A stretch of DNA of 41,353 bases from Candidatus Omnitrophota bacterium (GTDB lineage Bacteria; Omnitrophota; Gorgyraeia; JABMRN01; RBG-13-46-9), in assembly GCA_016782425.1 (NCBI GenBank), contig JADHYN010000009.1:1-41353 (forward strand), read 5' to 3'. Positions 1 to 8,029 of the stretch are shown here, in pieces. Made by a program: the position numbers and the translations under genes. Below the pieces are notes generated by a model. It made no database searches, had not been told where the DNA came from, and saw nothing but the letters and a program-made list of their open reading frames with translations. The stretch's first letter is position 1; every line of letters starts with the position of its first letter.

Positions 1-1
1 A

Positions 2-346
2 CCCGTTATAAGCATCGCAAAAGCCGAAGAACTCATATATACGGAAAACAAATCCACCCCGCTAAAGCTTGCCCGCAGTTCACCGGCGCTTAAGCTAATC
101 ATGAGAATAAGGGACGAAACACACAGGTTTGCGATTTCTTACCATAAACTTTTAAGAGGGAAGGATCTCTTGCGTTCAGCCTTGGACGAAATCAGTGGAG
201 TGGGAGAGAAAAGAAAGAAGGCCCTCATAAACCATTTCGGCTCGGCGGGAGATGTGAAAAAGGCAAACCTCGATGAGCTAAAGAGCGTAAAGGGAATGGA
301 TGAAAAAACATCCGAAAAAATTCTACGATATTTTGGAAAAAAATAA
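2..346 (+). CDS. uvrC: UvrABC excinuclease subunit C, C-terminal fragment
   Basis: Only the last 114 codons are present; the reading frame is open from base 2 and the start lies before the window. UvrC makes the dual incision in nucleotide excision repair together with UvrA and UvrB. The visible part covers the end of the RNase H-like nuclease domain (RDETHRFAISYHK, with the conserved Asp-Glu and His) and the C-terminal tandem helix-hairpin-helix DNA-binding domain (ISGVGEKRKKALINHFGS and VKGMDEKTSEKILRYF). It ends with the usual short basic tail. The next gene starts 47 bases before its stop, so the two are probably translationally coupled. Confident by motif; the size of the missing part is unknown. 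Confidence 0.93.
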   Translation, partial: PVISIAKAEELIYTENKSTPLKLARSSPALKLIMRIRDETHRFAISYHKLLRGKDLLRSALDEISGVGEKRKKALINHFGSAGDVKKANLDELKSVKGMDEKTSEKILRYFGKK

Positions 347-620
347 AACGCTAACCCCGTTTCAAAAGCGCGTTTACAGGACCGTTTCCGCGATCCCGCT
401 CGGCCAAACGCGTTCATATAAATGGGTGGCGCAAAAAATGGGCTCTCCGCGCTCATGCCGCGCCGTAGGCCGGGCGCTTAATAAAAATCCATATCCGGGG
501 ACCATACCCTGTCACCGTGTTATAAAAAACGACGGTTCCTTAGGCGGATTTTCAAAGGGCAAAAAAGCCAAAATGAAACTCCTAAAAAGAGAAGGCCTTG
601 ACGTTGCATGCCCTATTTAG
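300..620 (+). CDS. ogt: Methylated-DNA--protein cysteine methyltransferase (DNA-binding domain only)
   Basis: This 106-residue protein has the MGMT/Ogt catalytic domain: the active-site motif IPCHRVI near residue 70 with the acceptor cysteine intact, the arginine-finger helix SCRAVGRALNKNP before it, and GGFSKG after it. It transfers alkyl groups from O6-alkylguanine to its own cysteine. The N-terminal ribonuclease-like domain of longer Ogt/Ada proteins is missing, so it is a single-domain form. Because the motif is PCHR it is not an alkyltransferase-like (ATL) protein, in which the cysteine is replaced. The ATG lies inside the end of uvrC, pairing two DNA repair genes. The prfB promoter begins in its last codons. 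Confidence 0.88.
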   Translation: MKKHPKKFYDILEKNKTLTPFQKRVYRTVSAIPLGQTRSYKWVAQKMGSPRSCRAVGRALNKNPYPGTIPCHRVIKNDGSLGGFSKGKKAKMKLLKREGLDVACPI

Positions 621-626
621 TATAAT
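598..626 (+). promoter_or_regulatory. Sigma-70-type promoter for prfB
   Basis: TTGACG at 598-603 and a perfect TATAAT at 621-626 are separated by exactly 17 bases. The -35 box lies inside the last codons of the ogt-like gene. Transcription would start near 633 and give a leader of about 20 bases before the prfB ATG at 654. This suggests prfB-secA-lnt has its own promoter. Confidence 0.72.
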
Positions 627-653
627 TACCGTATTATATACGAAAGGAGTTCA

Positions 654-1770
654 ATGAAAACGATAGAAGACTTGAAATCAGAATTGGAAAACCTGAAAAA
701 GAGGCTCGACACCTTAGGAGGTTATCTTTGACTTGGAGAAGAGCCGTAAAAGAGTAAAAGAATTAGAATCCGAGATTTCAAAAGAAGATTTCTGGAAAGA
801 CAAGGAAAGAAAAGACCCCACGCTTAAAGAGCTGAAGCGCCTGAAGCAGTCTCTCGAGCCTTTTACCGGAGTCTCTTCCGAACTCGACGAGACAAAAGAA
901 CTCCTCTCTATTACGGATTCAGGTGACAGCGCTTCTTTATCCCACCTCGGGGGAGCGCTAAAAAAAGCAAAAAAAGAAATAGACCGCCTTGAATTCAAAT
1001 GTCTTTTAAATAACGAAGGCGATACGCTTAATGCTATAATAAGCGTTAACGCGGGCGCCGGCGGGACAGAATCATGCGATTGGGTCGGAATGCTTTACCG
1101 CATGTATACTAAATGGTCCGATAAGAAAAAATTTACAATAGAGAGAATTGATTATCTTTCGGGTGAAGAAGCCGGCGTAAAAAACGTAACGTTCATCATA
1201 AAGGGTGAACACGCATACGGTTATCTGAAATCCGAAAGCGGGGTGCACAGGCTTGTGAGGATATCGCCCTTTGACTCCAACAAAAGGAGGCATACATCCT
1301 TTGCGTCCGTGGCCGTTACCCCGGAGGTAGACGAAAACATAAAAATAGACATAAAAGAATCCGATCTAAGAATCGATACCTATAGAGCAGGCGGCAGGGG
1401 CGGACAGCACGTAAACGTAACCGATTCGGCAGTTAGAATAACGCATCTTCCTACAGGGATAGTTACCCAGTGTCAGAACGAGCGCTCCCAGCACAAAAAT
1501 AAAAAAACCGCGATGAAGGTTCTCAAATCCCGGATTTACGAAAAAGAACTGAAAAAGAAAAAAACTGAACTTGCAAAACAACATGAAGAAAAAAAGCTCA
1601 TTGAATGGGGAAGCCAGATACGTTCGTATGTACTTCACCCCTATTCCATGGTCAAGGATCACAGGACGGGCTGCGAAACTTCTGCGGCGCAAAATGTTTT
1701 AGACGGAGACCTGGACATTTTTATAGACGCTTATCTTAGAATGTCAGCCGGCGGCGGACGGAAAAAATGA
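654..1770 (+). CDS. prfB: Peptide chain release factor 2 (programmed +1 frameshift)
   Basis: RF2 releases finished proteins at UGA and UAA codons. The gene is read as 654-728 joined to 730-1770: the first 25 codons (ATG at 654, preceded by AAAGGAG) end in CTT followed by an in-frame TGA at 729-731, and a +1 shift continues as GAC TTG GAG. The full product is about 371 residues, normal for RF2 (E. coli 365). Downstream motifs are diagnostic: SPF (in VRISPFDSNKRR) for stop-codon recognition and GGQ (in YRAGGRGGQHVNVTDS) for peptidyl-tRNA hydrolysis. The 3' end overlaps secA by 4 bases (ATGA). Taking the TTG at 733 as the start would lose the N-terminal helix. Confidence 0.96.
716..732 (+). promoter_or_regulatory. 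Programmed +1 frameshift site of prfB
   Basis: An internal Shine-Dalgarno-like AGGAGG (716-721) is followed by TTAT and the slippery CTT TGA C (726-732). Known RF2 autoregulation works here: when RF2 is scarce the ribosome pauses at TGA and slips by +1. The zero-frame peptide before the stop reads LGGYL, against LRGYL in E. coli. AGGAGG lies one base further upstream of CTT than the AGGGGG of the E. coli site. Confidence 0.93.
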
Positions 1771-4700
1771 AATTTATTCTAAACAAAATTTTTGGTTCAC
1801 AAAATAAAAAAGAACTGGCTAAAGTCGAGCCTGTAATTGAAAAGACAAATAAGCTTGAGAGTGAAATATCTAAACTCTCCGACAGCCAGCTTCGCCAAAA
1901 AACAGATAAATTCCGAGAATATATAAAAAACGAAAAAGAAAAATTTACCTCAGCAATAGAAGGTCTTGAATCTCGCATAGAGACGGCGGCTTTTGCCCAG
2001 GAAAAAGACAAGCTAAAACTTCAACTCAAAGTCTTAAGGAATAGGATCTTTGACGGTATCTTGCCGGAGGCATTTGCCGTCGTAAGGGAAGTAGCCCGTC
2101 GCACTGTCGGCATGAGACACTTTGATGTGCAGCTTGTAGGCGGGGTTGTTATGCACGAAGGGAAGATCGCGGAGATGGCAACCGGAGAAGGTAAAACCCT
2201 TGTTGCCACGCTTCCTGCTTATCTAAACGCTCTTACCGGGGAAGGGGTACATATCGTTACGGTAAACGATTATTTAGCCAAACGTGACAGTGAATGGATG
2301 GGGCCTATTTATAAATTCCTCGGACTCTCAGTAGGTGTAATACAGCACGATATGTCACCGGAAGCCAGGCAAAAAGCATATGCCTGCGACATCACCTACG
2401 GAACAAATAACGAATTCGGGTTCGATTACCTGCGCGACAATATGATTATCCGCAGGGAAGATATTGTCCAAAGAAAATTCAATTTTGCAATTGTTGACGA
2501 GGTAGATAGCATTTTAGTAGACGAATCAAGAACACCGCTTATCATATCCGGCCCGACCAATACGACAAATACCGCTTACGTGGAAATGAAACCCGTAGTT
2601 GACCATATCTCCAGATTACAACGCCGCCTTGTTGAAGAACTCCTGTTAAAACTTAAAAACATAGTAGATGACGGGGAAAAAGAAGAGGAAACAAAAAAAC
2701 TTCTTTACCTTATACACAAAGGTTCGCCAAAAGAGAGGCAATTCCTTGATCTTGTTTTGAAGAACACTAAGATAAAGGTTCTTTTTGACAAGGCAACGAA
2801 TACTTACGACAGCAAAATGATGGAAGGAGATCGGGTTACGCTTCTGGAGGGGTTGTATTTCATATTCGACGAAAAAACAAGAGAAGTTACTTTTACCTCC
2901 AAGGGCGAAGATGTCATGTGCCAAAAATTCAACGTAGAATTTATAATCGAGGACCTGGAAACGAAGCTTTCGAACATTACCGGTGACAAAAACCTTACCG
3001 AAGAGCAGAAGCTCGTAAGGGAGAGCGAGATTACCGCGCAGTATGTGGAGCAACAAAAGCGCGTTGACAGCATAAAACAGCTTTTAAAGGCTTACATCTT
3101 ATTCAGAAAAGACGTTGATTACGTTATCCATGAGAACAAAATTATAATTGTCGATGAATTTACGGGCCGCATGATGCCGGGCAGAAGATTTTCAGACGGC
3201 ATACACGAATCTATAGAGGCAAAAGAAGGGGTAGAAGTCCAGAGGGAGTCGCAGACTTTGGCCACTGTTACGCTTCAGAATTTTTTCAGGATGTACGGAA
3301 AGCTTGCCGGCATGACAGGGACAGCGGTTACGGAAGCCGATGAATTTGAAAAAATATACGGCCTGCACGTCATTGCAATACCTACAAATAAACCATTAGA
3401 AAGAACAAACCTTTCCGATGTAATTTACAAAACGGAAAAAGAAAAATTCACCGCCATATGTGACAAAATTGCGGATTTATGCGAAAAAGGAAGGCCCGTT
3501 CTCGTGGGCACGATTTCTATCGAGAAATCCGAGACCTTGGGCGAAATGCTTAAAAGGAGAAATATTCCGCACTTTGTCCTTAATGCGAAATACCATGAAA
3601 TGGAAGCGCATATAGTAGCGCAGGCAGGAAGGTTTAAGGCCGTCACGATTGCGACAAATATGGCCGGGAGAGGAACGGACATTCTCCTGGGAGGCAATCC
3701 GGAATATCTCGCCGAAGACGCCTTGAATAATCTTTCAATCGAGTCAGCCGAAGAACGCGCCTCCGTCAAAAATAAATATCTGGAAGAATATAGAACAAAA
3801 ACACGCCAGGAACACAATAAGGTCGTGGAACTTGGCGGGCTCCACGTAATAGGAACAGAGCGCCATGAATCAAGAAGGGTAGATAACCAGTTAAGGGGAA
3901 GAGCCGGCAGGCAAGGAGACCCGGGCTCTTCAAGATTTTACCTTTCTCTTGAGGATAACCTGATGAGAATTTTCGGTTCAGACAGGATAAAAATGATTAT
4001 GGAGCGTCTCGGCATGGAAGAAGGCCAGGAGATAGAACATCCGCTTGTTACCCGCGCCATACGGACAGCGCAAAAAAGAGTGGAGACACAGAACTTCGAA
4101 ATAAGAAAGCAACTTCTTAAATACGACAACGTCATGAACCAGCAGAGGGAGCTCATATATTTCAGGAGGCGGCACGCGATTCTTGAAGACAGTTTAAAAG
4201 AAGATATTTTTGCGATACTCGAGGGAATTCTGGAGGGGAGGCTCGCCAATCCTTCGGAAAACGAAGAGTATTTAAAAAATTTCTGCAGAAACTTAAGATT
4301 TAAATTTTTGTTGAACTTTCATCCGGAAAATTTTTCAGGACTTTCAAAAGAGGAAATAATCAAAAAAGTTATCGAACTTTCAAAGTTACATTATGCAAAA
4401 AAGGAAAAAATACTGGGTGAGGAAAAAACGCAAAACCTTGAAAAAATGATTACGCTCGGCGTAATTGATTCAAACTGGAAAGATTATCTTTTCAGCATGG
4501 ACCAACTGCGCGAAGGCATAATGTGGCGCTCTTACGGCCAGAAAGATCCGCTGGTGGAATATCAGCACGAAGCATTTGCGATGTTTGGCAACCTTATAAA
4601 CACAATCGATGAGGACATCGTAGAAAGGCTTTTCAAGACATTTGCCATAGAGGAAAAGTTTACGCAAAGAGTGTTTAAAAGCGAAGAAGAAACATTCATA

Positions 4701-4898
4701 CATGAGGAGTATTCCGCCTTAGAAGGGCTACCGCAGCCGCTTGGCGAAGGCCCGCCTAAACCACCCATGCCCGATGCGATGCCGGATACAAGACCCGGCC
4801 GGGATGCCACGCATCGAAGAAAAACCCCTAAAGTCGGAAGAAATGACCCCTGTCCCTGCGGAAGCGGGCGTAAGCATAAGAAATGTTGCGGAAAATAA
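1767..4898 (+). CDS. secA: Protein translocase ATPase SecA
   Basis: SecA drives post-translational protein export through SecYEG by ATP hydrolysis at the inner membrane. The 1043-residue product has Walker A MATGEGKT (residues 137-144), Walker B/DEAD-like DEVDS (244-248), the motif IIVDEFTGRMMPGRR near 460-475, the second helicase half (ATNMAGRGTDI; QLRGRAGRQGDPG) and a C-terminal zinc/SecB-binding motif CPCGSGRKHKKCC. It is longer than E. coli SecA (901 residues). Extra sequence is seen before Walker A (about residues 50-95, helical and charged) and between DEVD and the VDEFTGR motif (about 270-440). It starts in the last bases of prfB and overlaps lnt by 16 bases, so it is part of one operon. 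Confidence 0.97.
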   Translation: MKFILNKIFGSQNKKELAKVEPVIEKTNKLESEISKLSDSQLRQKTDKFREYIKNEKEKFTSAIEGLESRIETAAFAQEKDKLKLQLKVLRNRIFDGILPEAFAVVREVARRTVGMRHFDVQLVGGVVMHEGKIAEMATGEGKTLVATLPAYLNALTGEGVHIVTVNDYLAKRDSEWMGPIYKFLGLSVGVIQHDMSPEARQKAYACDITYGTNNEFGFDYLRDNMIIRREDIVQRKFNFAIVDEVDSILVDESRTPLIISGPTNTTNTAYVEMKPVVDHISRLQRRLVEELLLKLKNIVDDGEKEEETKKLLYLIHKGSPKERQFLDLVLKNTKIKVLFDKATNTYDSKMMEGDRVTLLEGLYFIFDEKTREVTFTSKGEDVMCQKFNVEFIIEDLETKLSNITGDKNLTEEQKLVRESEITAQYVEQQKRVDSIKQLLKAYILFRKDVDYVIHENKIIIVDEFTGRMMPGRRFSDGIHESIEAKEGVEVQRESQTLATVTLQNFFRMYGKLAGMTGTAVTEADEFEKIYGLHVIAIPTNKPLERTNLSDVIYKTEKEKFTAICDKIADLCEKGRPVLVGTISIEKSETLGEMLKRRNIPHFVLNAKYHEMEAHIVAQAGRFKAVTIATNMAGRGTDILLGGNPEYLAEDALNNLSIESAEERASVKNKYLEEYRTKTRQEHNKVVELGGLHVIGTERHESRRVDNQLRGRAGRQGDPGSSRFYLSLEDNLMRIFGSDRIKMIMERLGMEEGQEIEHPLVTRAIRTAQKRVETQNFEIRKQLLKYDNVMNQQRELIYFRRRHAILEDSLKEDIFAILEGILEGRLANPSENEEYLKNFCRNLRFKFLLNFHPENFSGLSKEEIIKKVIELSKLHYAKKEKILGEEKTQNLEKMITLGVIDSNWKDYLFSMDQLREGIMWRSYGQKDPLVEYQHEAFAMFGNLINTIDEDIVERLFKTFAIEEKFTQRVFKSEEETFIHEEYSALEGLPQPLGEGPPKPPMPDAMPDTRPGRDATHRRKTPKVGRNDPCPCGSGRKHKKCCGK

Positions 4899-6421
4899 CC
4901 CCTTATTTGAAAACAAATATTATATATCAGCTCGCGCTACCTTTTGTATCCGCTTTTCTTTTAGTTTTATGCTATCCGAACTTTAACCTCGGATTTTTAG
5001 CCTGGATCGCGCTCATCCCGTTATTTTTTGCCATTGAAAATAAGAAATCAAAGGCCCGGTTTCTTACAGGTTATCTTTTCGGTATTATATTTTTTGCAGG
5101 TATTTTATATTGGCTCGCTAACGTAACCGTACCGGGAACGATTGCTACGGTACTGATACTTGCCCTTCTACCTGCGATATTTTGTTTATTATCCCCTCCG
5201 TCTATTGCGTCACATCCGGGGACGATTATATTTTTACCGTGCGCGTGGGTCCTTACCGAATACCTGCGCACATATATTTTTAGCGGTTTCCCGTGGGCGT
5301 TTTTAGGATATTCCCAAAGCCTTAATCTTCCGGTAATACAAATAGCGGACATAACAGGCGTATACGGTGTTTCCTTTTTAATTGTTCTTGTAAATGTCGG
5401 AATATATCTGGCGTTACTAAAGAAGTCAAAAAGATTCTACATTTTGTTTTTTATAATTGTTTTATTTGCTTTGGTTTTAGTCTACGGTGACAATAGAATT
5501 AAGCGCATTTATCCTGCCAAGCGTCTTCTAGTTGCCGTTATACAGGGAAATATTCCGCAAGAGACGAAGTGGGACCCGCGGTATAGAGAATTTATCCTGA
5601 ATAAATATAAAATGCTTACGCAAGCGGCGTTAAAAGAACGACCGGGCCTTGTAGTTTGGCCCGAGACGGCCGTGCCCGGTTATTTGGATGAACCGGATTT
5701 GGAAAAACAAATAATGAACCTTGCAAAATCCGGTAATACACATCTTTTAGTAGGTACGCTTAAAGGGGTAGGGGCGAAAGTCTTTAATAGCGCCACGCTT
5801 ATTTCCGATAAAGGCGAAATTCTGAAAAGCTATAACAAGATTCATCTTGTTCCGTTCGGCGAATTTATTCCGTTTGAAAAAGCATTCTTGTGGATGCGCG
5901 GGGTTATTGATAAACCCATAGGAAATTTTGCGCGCGGAAATGAATTTACCGTATTTAAATTTAGTTTAGAAAAAGTTACGCGCGAAACCGACAGGATCCA
6001 AAAGAGCAGGGAGTTTCATAGCTTTTCGACCCTTATATGCTTTGAAGACATTTTTCCCGATCTTTGCAGGAATTTCGTTAAAAAAGGAGCGAGATTTCTT
6101 GTGAACATAACAAATGATGCCTGGTTTGGGAAAAGCCCCGCGCTTTATCAACATGCACAAGGCTCTATTTTCAGGGCAGTGGAAAACCGTGTCCCGGTTA
6201 TACGCGCCGCAAATACCGGTTTTTCATGCATCATAGACCACAGGGGGGAAATTTTAAAATCCGTCAGGGTCGGAAAAGACGAAATATCCGTAGACGGTTA
6301 CGCCGTGGAAACGATAATGCCTACTTTTGGGAAAACGATTTACACGCGCTTCGGAGACATGTTCAGCTGGCTGTGCATAGCTTTCGTGCTTTTTGGGCTC
6401 GCATTGCGCAGGAGGTCGTAA
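4883..6421 (+). CDS. lnt: Apolipoprotein N-acyltransferase
   Basis: Lnt adds the third acyl chain to the N-terminal cysteine of lipoproteins in the inner membrane, the last step of lipoprotein maturation in diderm bacteria. The 512-residue protein has several N-terminal membrane segments (about residues 14-205), a periplasmic carbon-nitrogen hydrolase domain and a final membrane helix. The nitrilase-type triad is visible: Glu261 in WPETAVPG, Lys319 in SYNKIHLVPFGEF and Cys386 in TLICFEDIFP. NITNDAWFG and ENRVPVIRAANTG are further family blocks. It overlaps the secA end by 16 bases. Its presence fits the Lol genes at 16167-18118. Confidence 0.95.
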   Translation: MLRKITPYLKTNIIYQLALPFVSAFLLVLCYPNFNLGFLAWIALIPLFFAIENKKSKARFLTGYLFGIIFFAGILYWLANVTVPGTIATVLILALLPAIFCLLSPPSIASHPGTIIFLPCAWVLTEYLRTYIFSGFPWAFLGYSQSLNLPVIQIADITGVYGVSFLIVLVNVGIYLALLKKSKRFYILFFIIVLFALVLVYGDNRIKRIYPAKRLLVAVIQGNIPQETKWDPRYREFILNKYKMLTQAALKERPGLVVWPETAVPGYLDEPDLEKQIMNLAKSGNTHLLVGTLKGVGAKVFNSATLISDKGEILKSYNKIHLVPFGEFIPFEKAFLWMRGVIDKPIGNFARGNEFTVFKFSLEKVTRETDRIQKSREFHSFSTLICFEDIFPDLCRNFVKKGARFLVNITNDAWFGKSPALYQHAQGSIFRAVENRVPVIRAANTGFSCIIDHRGEILKSVRVGKDEISVDGYAVETIMPTFGKTIYTRFGDMFSWLCIAFVLFGLALRRRS

Positions 6422-6422
6422 A

Positions 6423-7082
6423 ATGCCGAGAGAAAGAATTACAAGAAGGCAAAAGAACGTATCAAGGTTGGTGCGTGAGAGGAAACAGGGCCGCAAGGAT
6501 AAATTGAAAGCGTTCAAGAAAAAAGGCAAACAGCTATTCCCTATAATTTTAGCGTTAATTCTTGCTTCTTTATCTTTTGCCGCTAACGGCCAGGGCAAAA
6601 CGTATTCTCTGGGAAAATTCCGATTTACCCTTCCATTCGGTAAAAAATACAGTTATGACGACATACTTGTAACAAGAGTCATTGACGGCGATACCGTAGA
6701 ACTTGCAAACAGAAAAAGGGTGCGTTTTATAGGGATAGATACCCCTGAATCACGCTATAATTCAAAACTTAAACGAGACGCAAAGCGTTCTAAAAAAGAT
6801 TATAACACCATAATCGCGATGGGCAAGAAGGCCACAGTCTTTACACGATCTTTAGTAGGCGGCAAGAGGGTAAGGCTTGAGTTTGATATCGAAAAAAAAG
6901 ATAGATACGGAAGGCTTCTTGCTTATGTGTATCTTCCGGACGGCAGAATGCTTAATGCCGAGCTCTTAAAAGAAGGCTACGCCCAGGTTTATACTTTTCC
7001 CCCCAACGTAAAGTACATCGCCAAATTTTTAAAACTACAAAAAGAAGCCCGGGAACAAAATAAGGGCCTCTGGAAAGAATAA
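6423..7082 (+). CDS. Thermonuclease-family (SNase-like) exported nuclease
   Basis: The 219-residue product has a staphylococcal-nuclease fold domain at about residues 75-219. Its key residues match the family: Asp in RVIDGDTVEL, Arg, Asp and Glu in RFIGIDTPESR, and the second Arg in DRYGRLLAYVY. Such enzymes cut DNA and RNA using calcium. Unusually, a highly basic stretch of about 38 residues precedes the hydrophobic segment LFPIILALILASLSFAANG, which looks like a signal peptide or anchor. I chose the ATG at 6423 because AGGAGG lies just upstream, overlapping the lnt stop. It closes the prfB-secA-lnt run. Whether it is secreted, periplasmic or membrane-bound is not decided by the sequence. 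Confidence 0.85.
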   Translation: MPRERITRRQKNVSRLVRERKQGRKDKLKAFKKKGKQLFPIILALILASLSFAANGQGKTYSLGKFRFTLPFGKKYSYDDILVTRVIDGDTVELANRKRVRFIGIDTPESRYNSKLKRDAKRSKKDYNTIIAMGKKATVFTRSLVGGKRVRLEFDIEKKDRYGRLLAYVYLPDGRMLNAELLKEGYAQVYTFPPNVKYIAKFLKLQKEAREQNKGLWKE

Positions 7083-7083
7083 A

Positions 7084-7151
7084 GGATTCAAGTCTCTACG
7101 ACGAGTTCGGGATTAACTAATAGTCCTTATACCGTTTCAAAAGTTGAATCC
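7084..7151 (+). repeat. Long-range inverted repeat after the nuclease gene
   Basis: GGATTCAA at 7084-7091 is complementary to TTGAATCC at 7144-7151, enclosing about 52 bases with no open reading frame. It could close a small structured RNA or be chance. No run of T follows, so it is not a standard terminator. Confidence 0.3.
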
Positions 7152-7169
7152 AATCCGCCCCTTTTCCGG

Positions 7170-7198
7170 TTTACACTCCTTTAACATATTGCTATAAT
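7170..7198 (+). promoter_or_regulatory. Sigma-70-type promoter with extended -10
   Basis: TTTACA at 7170-7175 and TATAAT at 7193-7198 have a 17-base spacer that ends in TGC, the extended -10 motif. It would drive the lipoprotein gene at 7295 and the three small genes after it. Confidence 0.75.
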
Positions 7199-7227
7199 AT
7201 ACCTACTCTACAAAGGAGTAGGTATAT
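7197..7227 (+). promoter_or_regulatory. 12-bp hairpin at the transcription start
   Basis: ATATACCTACTC (7197-7208) and GAGTAGGTATAT (7216-7227) form a perfect 12-bp inverted repeat around a 7-base loop. It covers the end of the -10 box and the expected start point. In DNA it could be an operator; in RNA it would sit at the extreme 5' end and protect the message. Which applies is unknown. Confidence 0.5.
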
Positions 7228-7261
7228 ATATTATCGATGAAAGGATGAATCTGGAGGTGTT

Positions 7262-7282
7262 AAAAGACTAACGTCTTTTTTT
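7262..7282 (+). terminator. Possible attenuator hairpin before the lipoprotein gene
   Basis: AAAAGAC (7262-7268), loop TAAC, then GTCTTTT (7273-7279) continuing into a run of T to 7282. The stem is short and AT-rich, so termination would be weak. It lies between the promoter at 7170 and the Shine-Dalgarno AAGGAGG at 7284. An 8-codon ATG-TAA reading frame runs into it (ATG at 7244, stop at 7268-7270). Confidence 0.3.
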
Positions 7283-7294
7283 CAAGGAGGAATG

Positions 7295-7861
7295 ATGGAT
7301 AAGAAGAGTGTAATAATTGGTTTTATAACTATCTTTTTGGTTATGTCCATTTTTGCATGCAGCTGTGGAAAAACAACCATTTCTAAAGGGGATTTGTATT
7401 ATCACAAAAATTTAGGCATAGAAATAATTCCACCAGTTGGATGGATGGTTCGTGAACTGAATAACCCATTACTTGGCGGAGTCTCTTTTTATCCCCCAAA
7501 TTCAAAAAATGCAACATTCTACTTTACCAGCAAAACAAAACTGACTGAATCGAAGTTACCTAAATCTCAAAGAAGAAATAATTTAGAAGACCATTTCAAT
7601 GAGTATAGAGGTAAACTCGAAAGATTGCCAAAAAGTAAAATTTTAAAGGAAGAAAAGGGGATGTTAAGCTCAATACCGGCTTATGTTATTGATATATCTT
7701 ATATGTCAGACGGAGTAACTCCGGCAGAAGATAAATCTTTCTATCTCGAGCATAATAACAGATTTTATCGTGTAGGTTATTGGATTTTCAAAGACCAAGA
7801 TTACCATAAGAACATCAATCTAATCCAAGAAAGCCTTAAAACACTAAAGTTTAAAAACTAA
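7295..7861 (+). CDS. Putative lipoprotein, PsbP/DcrB-like
   Basis: The 188-residue product begins with a signal sequence (KKSVIIGFITIFLVMSIFAC) that ends in a plausible lipobox cysteine, with a second cysteine two residues later (ACSCG). The mature part has a pattern seen in PsbP/DcrB-like proteins: a short strand with IIPPVGWMV, an FYPPNSKNATFYF segment, a helix containing LEDHFNEYRGKLERL, then AYVIDISYM and a closing helix LIQESLKTLKF. That assignment is tentative and the function is unknown. I prefer the ATG at 7295 to the one at 7292 because AAGGAGG ends at 7290. It is the first gene behind the promoter at 7170. Confidence 0.6.
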   Translation: MDKKSVIIGFITIFLVMSIFACSCGKTTISKGDLYYHKNLGIEIIPPVGWMVRELNNPLLGGVSFYPPNSKNATFYFTSKTKLTESKLPKSQRRNNLEDHFNEYRGKLERLPKSKILKEEKGMLSSIPAYVIDISYMSDGVTPAEDKSFYLEHNNRFYRVGYWIFKDQDYHKNINLIQESLKTLKFKN

Positions 7862-7907
7862 ATGTTATATTTTACCTCACCCGCCCCAGAATAAATGAGA
7901 TGTTTAG

Positions 7908-8027
7908 GTGAAAAAGTGTACAGTGTGCAATAAAATTTACGATGATAGTTGGGAAATCTGCTTAGATGACAAGTCTACTCTAATTGAAGTTAGCGCGGGA
8001 AGTAGCAAAAAAGAAAAAACGGTATAA
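7908..8027 (+). CDS. Very small zinc-ribbon-like protein
   Basis: A GTG-started frame of 39 residues reads MKKCTVCNKIYDDSWEIC and then LDDKSTLIEV. The CxxC pair, the DDSW segment and a third cysteine resemble the short zinc-ribbon motif (CPxCGxxYxDxxxxC) found at the N-terminus of many bacterial proteins. The fourth ligand is not obvious; an Asp follows. The stop is two bases before the ATG of the next gene, supporting real, coupled translation. The Shine-Dalgarno is weak (TTAGG touching the GTG). It may be a stand-alone ribbon or a remnant. Confidence 0.5.
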   Translation: MKKCTVCNKIYDDSWEICLDDKSTLIEVSAGSSKKEKTV

Positions 8028-8029
8028 AG

